From an uncultured Collinsella sp. (GTDB taxonomy: Bacteria; Actinomycetota; Coriobacteriia; Coriobacteriales; Coriobacteriaceae), in assembly GCA_900758375.1 (NCBI GenBank), contig CAAERJ010000004.1:1-5160 (forward strand): 5,160 nucleotides of DNA, in the 5' to 3' direction. The position numbers were made by a program, and so were the translations under genes. Below the pieces are notes generated by a model. It saw nothing but the letters and a program-made list of their open reading frames with translations. It was not told the DNA's origin and ran no database searches. The first letter of the stretch is position 1, and each line of letters starts with the position of its first letter. Shown here one piece after another: positions 1 through 5,116 of this stretch.

Positions 1-242
1 GTATTGATCTCCCAAAACACGCCGTTGATGTCGTCATCGAAATCAAACTGGCGTCCCTCGACAACGGTCAGCGAGCCGTCGGCCTCGACCGTGGCGCCGA
101 TATAGGTTTGGGTCATGGAATAGCCGTCGGCGTGCGCGGCGACAGGCAGCAGCAACAACGCGAGCGCGACGAGCACGCAGACGGAAGCGAATCGCGCAAA
201 CAGGCAGCGCTGCCGGCTGACTTTGGCGGCGAGGGTGTTCAT
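1..242 (-). CDS. DUF2207 domain-containing membrane protein, N-terminal part (runs off left edge)
   Basis: Eighty codons are visible, reading leftward from an ATG at 242-240, and the frame is open to the window edge. The start is supported by AAAGGA seven bases upstream. Residues 1-38 form a signal peptide: a basic start (K7, R10, R12, R17), a hydrophobic core rich in Leu, Val and Ala at about 20-35, and an A-H-A cleavage site before D39. The mature part (YIGATVEADGSLTVVEGRQF, then acidic residues, then NGVFWEIN) has the layout of the N-terminal domain of DUF2207 proteins: a beta strand, a DGSL turn, V-x-E, F-D-F-D, then G-V-x-W-x-I. Family members usually have this extracytoplasmic domain followed by membrane helices and a low-complexity tail, none of which is in the window. 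Their biochemical role is unknown. A weak -10 (GACAAT on the minus strand, 282-277) might drive it. The family call is from motif memory, not a search. Confidence 0.8.
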   Translation of the reverse strand, partial: MNTLAAKVSRQRCLFARFASVCVLVALALLLLPVAAHADGYSMTQTYIGATVEADGSLTVVEGRQFDFDDDINGVFWEIN

Positions 243-550
243 AGGCACATCCTTTGTCTGTAAAACCAACAGCGCCATTGTCCCACGTTTGCGGGCACAC
301 ATGACGAACATCTAGGCGACCGGAGCGCCAAACGGGATGAAAGTCACGCCCGCACCCCGACACTTGGAAAATGATCTATTGAGGACGGAGGAAAACGGAT
401 CATTGGGCTGAACCGACGGACAGCAACAAATTTGTCGTTTAGGACGCTCTTTGGCCGAATCCCGCGCCAACAATAGATACCACTTCACAGCTCCGTCACA
501 GGTGTAGCGGCTTTGTGTGGGCGCGGCGTGCGCTGATTGAGCCACCAGTC

Positions 551-601
551 GAGGGGCATAAAGCAGTTGAGCGAAACGGTTTGCCCCTTTGCCGTTCGCT
601 C
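551..601 (+). other. Two interleaved RNA stems (pseudoknot-like or alternative hairpins), candidate structured RNA
   Basis: Stem A pairs GAGGGGCA (551-558) with TGCCCCTT (582-589): eight pairs, one of them G-U. Stem B pairs GAGCGAAACGG (569-579) with CCGTTCGCTC (592-601): ten pairs and one bulged A. The arms occur in the order A, B, A', B', which is H-type pseudoknot topology. Only two bases (590-591) are left to cross stem A, so either stem A is shortened or the two stems are alternatives. The intrinsic terminator follows 26 bases downstream on the same strand. This arrangement suggests the 3' part of a small RNA or an attenuator-like leader, but no known riboswitch consensus was recognised. 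The stems are seen directly; any function is inference. Confidence 0.35.
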
Positions 602-627
602 GAGGATCATGTCCCCCTTTTCCGCGG

Positions 628-668
628 AAACCCCGGCAGTTGCGAAGAGCTGCCGGGGTTTCTGTTGT
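628..668 (+). terminator. Rho-independent terminator (rightward)
   Basis: A perfect 12-bp stem pairs AAACCCCGGCAG (628-639) with CTGCCGGGGTTT (650-661) around a 10-base loop. On the plus strand it is followed by CTGTTGTCT, a moderately U-rich tail. Read leftward, the stem is followed by CCGCGG, with no T tract, so termination is expected mainly rightward. No protein gene lies upstream on the plus strand in this window, so its natural transcript is probably an unannotated RNA starting between about 300 and 550. A weak candidate start is TTGGCC (451-456), 17 bases, TAGATA (474-479). It also shields gluQ from upstream transcription. Confidence 0.7.
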
Positions 669-785
669 CTAAGGTGCCAAGTTGACGAACAGGGATCAAA
701 GCACCGAGTCTGCAGCCCGCCATACGCAATGCGGGACCTCGACAACTTGCGGACCACGGTGACGCCTCCCCATCGCGCCCCGCGC

Positions 786-791
786 TATACT
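786..791 (+). promoter_or_regulatory. -10 box of gluQ, leaderless-type promoter
   Basis: TATACT lies only seven bases before the ATG at 799, so transcription should begin at or within about two bases of the start codon. No convincing -35 box is present at 16-18 bp spacing; the nearest resemblance is GTGACG at 759-764, with a 21-bp spacer. There is no Shine-Dalgarno-like sequence before the ATG, which agrees with a leaderless mRNA. Leaderless genes are common in actinobacteria. Confidence 0.55.
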
Positions 792-798
792 CGTCCGC

Positions 799-1782
799 AT
801 GGATATCAAAACACGCAACATAGCAACGCCCGCCTCCGCCCCCGCATCTGTCGTGGGCCGTTTTGCCCCGTCGCCCTCGGGCCGCATGCACCTGGGCAAC
901 GTGTTCAGCTGCCTGTGCGCGTGGCTTTCGGCCCGCAGCCAAGACGGCAGCATCGTGTTGCGCATCGAGGACCTGGACGATCGCTGCAAGCGCCCGGAAC
1001 TTGCCGCTCAACTGATTGACGACCTGGCCTGGCTGGGACTCGAATGGGACGAAGGCCCCTACTACCAGCACGATCGCCTCGACCTGTACGAGAGCGTCTT
1101 GCGCCAGCTGCAAGACGCCGGCCTCACCTACCCCTGCTTTTGCACGCGCGCCGAGCTCCACACCGCAAGCGCGCCGCACGCCAGCGACGGCACGCCCATC
1201 TACCGCGGCGCCTGCCGAGACCTTTCTGCCGAAGAGGTCGCCCGCCGCAGTGCCCTGCGCGCCCCGGCCACGCGCCTGCGCGTGCCCGCCGTCGACGACC
1301 TCGCAGACGATGTGATCGAATTCGTGGACCGCACGTATGGTGCTCAATGCGAAGCACTCGCCACCGAATGCGGCGACTTTTTGGTGCGCCGCAGCGACGG
1401 CGTGTTTGCCTACCAGCTGGCCGTGGTGGTCGACGACGCCGCCATGGGTGTTACCGAGGTCGTGCGCGGATGCGACCTGCTGGGCTCCACGCCGCGCCAA
1501 ATCTACCTGCAGCATCTGCTGGGACTTCCCACGCCGCACTACGCGCATATTCCGCTGCTCATGTCGCCGGACGGCCGCCGCCTTTCCAAGCGCGATCGCG
1601 ATCTGGACCTGGGCGAGCTCCGCGCCCGCTTTGGCACACCCGAGGCATTGCTGGGCTGGCTCGCCGGGCAAACGGGCATCGCACCGGACACCACACCGCG
1701 CTCTGCCAAGCAGCTGGTCGAACACTTTAGCTGGGACGTCATCCGTGCGCATCGCGAGAACATCACTGTAACTGCCGAGTAG
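799..1782 (+). CDS. gluQ: Glutamyl-Q tRNA(Asp) synthetase (GluQRS)
   Basis: This 327-residue protein is a short paralogue of glutamyl-tRNA synthetase. In the family it activates glutamate and attaches it to the queuosine base at the wobble position of tRNA(Asp) in the cytoplasm, rather than to the tRNA 3' end. Visible landmarks are the class I signature APSPSGRMHLGN (residues 23-34, HIGH-type), the glutamate-site segment LRIEDLDDR (54-62), a zinc site formed by C113, C115, Y135 and C139 (C-x-C then Y-x3-C, the GluQRS pattern), the segment from GDFLVRRSDG through VTEVVRGCDLL (192-228), and the KMSKS-type loop RLSKRD (261-266). It lacks the C-terminal anticodon-binding domain of GltX, as expected at this length; the family is usually about 290-310 residues. 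The first 18 residues are a poorly conserved extension. A GTG at codon 19 is an alternative start but has no ribosome binding site either. No dksA lies upstream, unlike in proteobacteria. It stands alone and converges on the next gene. Confidence 0.93.
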   Translation: MDIKTRNIATPASAPASVVGRFAPSPSGRMHLGNVFSCLCAWLSARSQDGSIVLRIEDLDDRCKRPELAAQLIDDLAWLGLEWDEGPYYQHDRLDLYESVLRQLQDAGLTYPCFCTRAELHTASAPHASDGTPIYRGACRDLSAEEVARRSALRAPATRLRVPAVDDLADDVIEFVDRTYGAQCEALATECGDFLVRRSDGVFAYQLAVVVDDAAMGVTEVVRGCDLLGSTPRQIYLQHLLGLPTPHYAHIPLLMSPDGRRLSKRDRDLDLGELRARFGTPEALLGWLAGQTGIAPDTTPRSAKQLVEHFSWDVIRAHRENITVTAE

Positions 1783-1797
1783 CCAAACGCCTCGCCC

Positions 1798-2523
1798 CTA
1801 CGCAACATCCCAGGGCTGGAGTTCGTCGCCCAGGCGAACGATGCAGTCGTAGAGCACGGTGTGGCGCTCGGCCGGGTTGGCGTCGCGATGAAAATGGCCG
1901 TAGTACCAGCGCTTGAAGTCCAAGCGATCTTCCAGCTCATCGAAAAATGCCGTAAGTCGATCGACGTCGGGGCAATTCCAGCCGGGTGCCGGATAGAGCG
2001 TGGGCGAAAGCATGCGCGTAGAGCAGGTGTGGGTGATCACGTAGTCGACCTTCCAGCCCACACTGTCGAGCTTTGTCCGTGCCTCCTCAAAGTTGCGCTC
2101 GTCCGGCAACTCCTGCGGCCACCAGCTGGAATAGGGAATGCGGTATTCCTTGTCCACGCTCGTGGCGCCGCCCATGGTAAAGATCGTTGAGCCGTCGAGC
2201 TCAAAAACCTCGCCGCGCGTCAGGCGCCGTATGGGGGAGGTATCCGACAGACGCTGCGTCACCCCACCGTGCCACAACTCCATGGGTCGCTCCGCCCAAT
2301 GGTCGAAGCGTTCGTGGTTACCGTCGACAAACAGCACGATATAGGGGCGCGACTCCAGCCAAGCGATATCGGCGCACTCCTCGGCAGAGAAATCCCACGG
2401 AAAGCCAAAGTCGCCCGCGACAATCAGATAGTCGTCGCCCGTCAGACTATCCCCAAGCTCCCAGTCGCGCAGCTTTTGCATGTCGAGGCCGCCGTGAATG
2501 TCGCCCGTCACATAGACCGTCAT
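1798..2523 (-). CDS. Calcineurin-like metallophosphoesterase
   Basis: This 241-residue cytoplasmic protein has the complete set of metallophosphoesterase motifs: GDIHGG (D8 and H10), GD at 37-38 in AGDFGFPWD, GNHE (68-71), an isolated histidine H165 in ITHTCS, and GHFH (209-212). These residues bind the two catalytic metal ions that hydrolyse phosphomonoesters or diesters. The GDFGFPWD form instead of GDxxDRG separates it from the PPP/ApaH class encoded at 4093-4854; its substrate cannot be read from the sequence. The chosen ATG (2523-2521) begins just before the first motif and has an imperfect purine-rich site (GGGAAGTGG) upstream. An in-frame ATG at 2559 would add 12 residues but has no ribosome binding site. 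It lies 85 bp downstream of the small membrane protein gene on the same strand, so co-transcription is possible. Its 3' end is 15 nt from the end of gluQ, with no terminator hairpin seen in the gap. Confidence 0.88.
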   Translation of the reverse strand: MTVYVTGDIHGGLDMQKLRDWELGDSLTGDDYLIVAGDFGFPWDFSAEECADIAWLESRPYIVLFVDGNHERFDHWAERPMELWHGGVTQRLSDTSPIRRLTRGEVFELDGSTIFTMGGATSVDKEYRIPYSSWWPQELPDERNFEEARTKLDSVGWKVDYVITHTCSTRMLSPTLYPAPGWNCPDVDRLTAFFDELEDRLDFKRWYYGHFHRDANPAERHTVLYDCIVRLGDELQPWDVA

Positions 2524-2608
2524 CGGATTACCACTTCCCTGTAAGTCGCTAGCCCGCATTTTGCACGATCACTAAGCTAACCGCTCCAGCCCTTCCATCC
2601 CTTAGGGC

Positions 2609-2848
2609 TTACCCCTCGTTCTTCCATCCAAACGGGTCAAGCACCCAAAAAACCAGATCGAGCACGCCGCCGGTCATCATGGCGCCGGCAAGGGCCATGC
2701 AAACGTGCAGAGAGACGGCACTTCGGAGCACGTCGAACGGCCCCAGAACAGCCAGCAGCGTGACCGCTGCGCCGGCAAAGCACAGCGCGAGGCACGGCCC
2801 CGCGTCCTTGACGCACTTCTTTGCGAGATGCTTGGTGTTGTCACTCAT
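2609..2848 (-). CDS. Small membrane protein with two predicted transmembrane segments
   Basis: This 79-residue protein is not recognised as a named family. It has a charged N-terminus (SDNTKHLAKKCVKDAG), a hydrophobic stretch at about residues 19-37 (CLALCFAGAAVTLLAVLG), a short linker (PFDVLRSAVS), a second hydrophobic stretch at about 47-71 (LHVCMALAGAMMTGGVLDLV onward) and a short polar tail ending FGWKNEG. A hairpin of two helices in the cytoplasmic membrane is the likely form. The start at 2848 is preferred because AAGGAG (minus strand, 2864-2859) lies 10 bases upstream; the frame stays open further upstream to 2998 but that extension has no site and unconvincing composition. It is followed by the phosphoesterase gene. 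It lies downstream of the left arm of the inverted repeat, which may contribute to its upstream control. Confidence 0.65.
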   Translation of the reverse strand: MSDNTKHLAKKCVKDAGPCLALCFAGAAVTLLAVLGPFDVLRSAVSLHVCMALAGAMMTGGVLDLVFWVLDPFGWKNEG

Positions 2849-3006
2849 CGATATCGAACTCCTTAGAGGGTCGCTGTTCAGATGCATGCCGCCGCGGCAG
2901 AGCAGGGCGGTAGGGTAAGTGTCACATGCCGTGCGGACATCAATGGAGAAACCGCCTGCTCGACCAGCCTTTGCCGCCGTTTTGCACCGGCACCCCATCC
3001 CCCGCT

Positions 3007-3192
3007 ATCGAGGTCTAATACTTTTCCGCGAAGTGAACAGCTGTTTTTGAACCCCTGGAGCATCCGCATTTTCCAGTGGCAAAATCGCAGGATTCTAACG
3101 CCAAAACCGCAGGAAACGACGCCTTTAAAGTGTCGATGCTTCAGGAGTCCGATTTCACTCGTTCACTTCTCGGAAAAGTATTAGACCTTGAT
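3007..3192. repeat. 186-bp inverted-repeat element (MITE-like or paired intergenic repeat)
   Basis: The outer arms, 3007-3038 and 3161-3192, are inverted copies of each other, matching at 30 of 32 positions by my alignment; the core is GGAAAAGTATTAGACCT in outward orientation. Similarity continues inward, so the repeat unit is 58 bp (3064-3007 on minus and 3135-3192 on plus), with 46 of 58 positions matching. Each unit begins GATGCT-CAGG and ends GACCT-GAT. The two units face away from each other around a 70-bp centre. No clear target-site duplication is visible at the ends, and there is no transposase. It could be a miniature inverted-repeat transposable element, a dispersed intergenic palindrome, or a shared regulatory sequence placed upstream of both divergent genes. 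The repeat structure is certain; the class is inference. Confidence 0.8.
3080..3123 (+). repeat. Imperfect 22-bp tandem direct repeat inside the inverted element
   Basis: Two adjacent 22-bp segments begin CAAAATCGCAGGA (3080) and CAAAACCGCAGGA (3102). Twelve of the first thirteen positions agree, then the copies diverge; overall 15 of 22 match. It sits in the centre of the 186-bp inverted element and may be internal structure of that element. Confidence 0.4.
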
Positions 3193-3253
3193 TCTTGGCT
3201 GTTCCGAAGCCCTGTCATTTTCCTTCTCTGGAATCACGTTGGCGCGCGTCCGC

Positions 3254-3284
3254 CTGTCACCGCGACCGCGAACGCACCTATAAT
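3254..3284 (+). promoter_or_regulatory. Promoter of the 249-residue orphan gene
   Basis: A perfect -10 box, TATAAT (3279-3284), is followed 34 bases later by the ATG at 3319. The best -35 candidate is CTGTCA (3254-3259), which matches TTGACA at four positions with a long 19-bp spacer. The expected transcript start is about 3291, giving a leader of roughly 28 nt that includes the AAAGGA ribosome binding site. The -10 assignment is firm; the -35 is tentative. Confidence 0.65.
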
Positions 3285-3318
3285 AAAACATGCTTCCCGA
3301 TGAGAAAGGAATCTGGAT

Positions 3319-4068
3319 ATGGACGAAGACAAGTTCGCCGATTTGAACGATATCAGGGATTTTTTCGACCGCGTCGGCACTATATGCAAAAACGCGTCTT
3401 CCACCGGAGAGTTTTATACCAATCCAATAGACGTCAAGGACTTTATTGAATGGTGCAATGATCCTTGCAAAAATATTTCTGAAAACAGTCCTCATAGTGA
3501 CCCAGCCTATAAGCTGGGCAAGACCGTACGTGAGCTAAATGAACTTAATGATAATAAGCTTAAAGAAATGGAATCTGCCCTTAAAGAAGACAGATGGGAT
3601 GAATGGTGCAAAGACAACCGCAAAAAGGTATCAGCAGACGATGCTGTTTTCTACCTTGTGCTTAAGTGCCGCACCGACGATCAGCGACATTACCACTTTT
3701 ACTTTGACAAAGATGCGGTTGCTGAACTCGACGCCTTTGACCCCTTTACCGAAGACGAGAATGGTAAACAAGTTTTAGACCAGCAGTGGCACGTACTCAT
3801 CTCCCTGCTCGCCTACCTCGATGTCGCCCACGTCTTAGGCAACGAACAGCACGAATATCATTGCCTTTATCGGTATATTAAACAATTGGACAAGATAGAC
3901 TTGAATGCAGCAGAGCTGCAGTTTCGTTGCGTTATCTCTGTCAAACCCGAATACTGCGGCATCTCTATCAAACCCGAACTTCGCTTAAATACAAAGGAAG
4001 GAAAGCGGGTCGAAGATTATTCTTCTGGAAGAATGAATGAATGGCTTAATAGATCATTGCGTTACTAG
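3319..4068 (+). CDS. Hypothetical acidic protein, AT-rich orphan gene
   Basis: This 249-residue protein is not recognised. The ATG at 3319 follows AAAGGA (3305-3310) by eight bases and a TATAAT promoter, so the gene is probably expressed. There is no signal peptide or membrane helix. The first 100 residues are rich in charged and aromatic residues (DFFDRVG at 14-20, DFIEWCNDPC at 41-50) and include a probable helix with coiled-coil character at about 66-100 (VRELNELNDNKLKEMESALK). The middle has alternating hydrophobic strands (AVFYLVLKCR, HYHFYF) and a helix (WHVLISLLAYLDVAHVL, 157-173). Residues 206-223 are a short duplication, ISVKPEYCG/ISIKPELRL. The base composition is unlike its neighbours: 20 G/C of 60 at 3541-3600, against 44 of 60 in gluQ at 1261-1320. 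This indicates recent acquisition. It has no same-strand partner and sits between the inverted-repeat element and a convergent phosphoesterase gene. A role in defence or phage biology is possible but not shown. Confidence 0.8.
   Translation: MDEDKFADLNDIRDFFDRVGTICKNASSTGEFYTNPIDVKDFIEWCNDPCKNISENSPHSDPAYKLGKTVRELNELNDNKLKEMESALKEDRWDEWCKDNRKKVSADDAVFYLVLKCRTDDQRHYHFYFDKDAVAELDAFDPFTEDENGKQVLDQQWHVLISLLAYLDVAHVLGNEQHEYHCLYRYIKQLDKIDLNAAELQFRCVISVKPEYCGISIKPELRLNTKEGKRVEDYSSGRMNEWLNRSLRY
3934..3987 (+). repeat. In-frame 27-bp tandem duplication within the orphan gene
   Basis: ATCTCTGTCAAACCCGAA (3934-3951) recurs as ATCTCTATCAAACCCGAA (3961-3978), 17 of 18 identical and exactly 27 bases apart. 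The offset is nine codons, so the frame is kept and the protein repeats I-S-[VI]-K-P-E. The last nine bases of each unit differ. This looks like a small slippage duplication that has begun to diverge. Confidence 0.65.
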
Positions 4069-4092
4069 AAAGGCAAATAATCGCCCTCCAAC

Positions 4093-4854
4093 CTACTCCA
4101 GCCCTTGCCCGCTGTACTTCCCTGTCTCCGAGTCGTAGCTCAGCACCGCGACCTCGCCGTTCTTCATGACGTTCCCGTCGATGTAGTAATGGCTGGCGCC
4201 GTCATGCCAGATACCGCGGTAGCCTGCGATACCCGAGACCGCCTCGGTGTTGATATGCCCGGCGATAACATCCAGGTAGAACTTATGCCCCACGTAATCG
4301 GGCGGCATCATGGTAAACGACTCATCAGGCGTGCCGAGCTTCCAATCCTCCCCGGCCTCCTCGTCAACGCCGGCGTGCACAAAAACCTGGCCAAAGGGGC
4401 TCTCGTAAAAGTAAGGGAGTTTGCGAACCCACGCGATGACGTCCGCGTGCTCGGCTTTTATACGCTCAACCGTAAAGCCGTAGGCCTCCTCGAACTTCCT
4501 GAGCCTCAGCAGGTGCTTAACGTGCTTGAATGCCTCGGCATCTAGGAAGCTCTTGGCCGTTGCCAGATTGCTGTCGGCAAGTATCCATGCCTGCGTAAAA
4601 TTAGAATCGTTTACCTCATCAATGTACTCGAGGAGCATCTCCTCGTGGTTGCCGCGCAGCGCCACGACGCGATCGCTGTAACGTTTTTGCAAGTCCATGA
4701 CGAGTTCGAAGACTCCGAGCGAATCGGGACCTCGGTCGCAGTAATCACCCAACAGGACCAGCTTGGAGTCCTCGGCCTCGAGGTCGATAGTAGAAAGCGA
4801 CGCTTTAAAGGCGTCCAAGCATCCGTGAATGTCGCTCATAGCGTAGATATGCAC
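4093..4854 (-). CDS. PPP-type metallophosphatase (ApaH/PrpA-like serine/threonine phosphatase family)
   Basis: This 253-residue protein carries all PPP-family signatures: SDIHG (D8, H10), GDYCDRGPDS (36-45), LRGNHEEM (66-73), VHAGVD (159-164) and AGHINT (198-203). Family members are dinuclear-metal enzymes that hydrolyse diadenosine polyphosphates (ApaH) or dephosphorylate serine, threonine or tyrosine residues (PrpA/PrpB). The sequence alone does not decide between these, so no symbol is given. A variable insert rich in charged helices (about 85-145) separates the third and fourth motifs. The start is GTG (4854-4852), supported by AGGGGG six bases upstream (minus strand, 4866-4861); an ATG five codons later has no such site. 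It converges on the AT-rich orphan gene with a 24-nt gap and appears to be a single-gene unit. No clear promoter was found upstream on the minus strand. Confidence 0.9.
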   Translation of the reverse strand: MHIYAMSDIHGCLDAFKASLSTIDLEAEDSKLVLLGDYCDRGPDSLGVFELVMDLQKRYSDRVVALRGNHEEMLLEYIDEVNDSNFTQAWILADSNLATAKSFLDAEAFKHVKHLLRLRKFEEAYGFTVERIKAEHADVIAWVRKLPYFYESPFGQVFVHAGVDEEAGEDWKLGTPDESFTMMPPDYVGHKFYLDVIAGHINTEAVSGIAGYRGIWHDGASHYYIDGNVMKNGEVAVLSYDSETGKYSGQGLE

Positions 4855-5088
4855 TTATGACCCCCTGTTTGCGTCGAAGCCTCGCCTGTTTGCACCCGTG
4901 CGCCGCCGCGGAGCCTCTGATTTCACGGGCTCCAGGCATCTTTGTCCTGCCACGCCCTCTCAACGTATTCAAAAGTATATCTCGCCGTGCGGACACAAAT
5001 TTACCCCTGGGCTCTAGCCGCTCAGCCTGCGCTTACCTCAAAGGCTGCCCACCCCCACCGCCGCGCAAAAACTCATCCAACATTAATC
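4855..5088. other. Intergenic region upstream of the phosphatase gene
   Basis: No gene is supported here on either strand. It contains the ribosome binding site of the leftward phosphatase gene (4861-4866) and a short inverted repeat, GGAGCC (4911-4916) with GGCTCC (4928-4933), that has no T tract and is not called a terminator. With the rightward promoter just beyond it, this is a divergent promoter region. Confidence 0.5.
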
Positions 5089-5116
5089 TTGGCTCAAGAA
5101 TCGCTTAATCTATAAC
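5089..5116 (+). promoter_or_regulatory. Probable rightward promoter for a gene beyond the window
   Basis: TTGGCT (5089-5094) and TATAAC (5111-5116) are separated by 16 bp. The -10 box matches the consensus at five of six positions and the -35 at four of six. Transcription would start near 5123 and continue out of the window. The following leader is very GC-rich (GGGCGGGGCGGCACCGCGC at 5139-5157) and contains no start codon inside the window. Confidence 0.5.

Larger units (their letters stand above)
243..798. other. 556-bp intergenic region between divergent DUF2207 and gluQ genes
   Basis: No open frame here has both a good ribosome binding site and protein-like composition. From left to right it contains the upstream region of the DUF2207 gene (243 to about 300), a 7-bp inverted repeat AATGATC/GATCATT (370-376 and 398-404), a perfect 10-bp palindrome ACAAATTTGT (426-435), the interleaved stems at 551-601, a perfect 12-bp palindrome TTTCCGCGGAAA (619-630), the intrinsic terminator at 628-661, and the gluQ promoter at about 786-791. 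A 41-codon minus-strand frame (610-485) begins next to a G-rich run, but that run is only about 2-3 bases from the ATG, so it is not called as a gene. The stretch is long for this gene-dense window and may hold a small RNA gene or the remains of a lost gene. Confidence 0.5.
2849..3318. other. 470-bp divergent intergenic region carrying an inverted-repeat element
   Basis: This region separates the leftward small membrane gene from the rightward 249-residue gene. The left part (2849-3006) is GC-rich and shows no clear promoter, although it must supply the minus-strand gene. The middle (3007-3192) is the inverted-repeat element listed separately. The right part (3193-3318) holds the TATAAT promoter and ribosome binding site of the 249-residue gene. 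Short open frames on both strands here share the peptide GKVLDLDS. This simply reflects the two inverted copies of the same DNA, so they are not called as genes. Confidence 0.6.

Noticed and set aside
485..610. 41-codon minus-strand frame starting MILERTAKGQTVSLNCF
   Set aside because: The G-rich run upstream is only about 2-3 bases from the ATG, too close for a normal ribosome binding site. The frame runs through the inverted-repeat stems at 569-601, and no family is recognised. It may be a chance frame over the RNA structure.
541..610. Minus-strand GGGGCAAACC string suggestive of a c-di-GMP (GEMM) riboswitch
   Set aside because: The conserved second half of GEMM (the GACGCAAAGCC segment and the GGTAGCGGGG loop) is absent, and the similarity is explained by the stem sequences at 551-601.
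607..1752. Long 381-codon minus-strand frame overlapping gluQ
   Set aside because: It lies antisense to the clearly conserved GluQRS gene and has the Ala/Arg/Gly-rich composition typical of shadow frames in GC-rich DNA.
2588..2609. Inverted repeat AGCCCT/AGGGCT downstream of the small membrane gene
   Set aside because: It has a six-base-pair stem and no T tract on the minus strand, and the next gene continues in the same direction, so it is not called a terminator.
2878..3303. Short frames on both strands (minus 3069-2878, plus 3076-3303) sharing the peptide GKVLDLDS
   Set aside because: The shared peptide comes from the two inverted copies of the 58-bp repeat. Only two of the twelve differences between copies fall at silent third positions, and neither frame has a convincing ribosome binding site.
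4068..4088. Possible terminator between the convergent orphan and phosphatase genes
   Set aside because: The stem is only about five pairs (GGCGA with TTGCC on the minus strand, one G-U), with a three-base T run. This is too weak to call.
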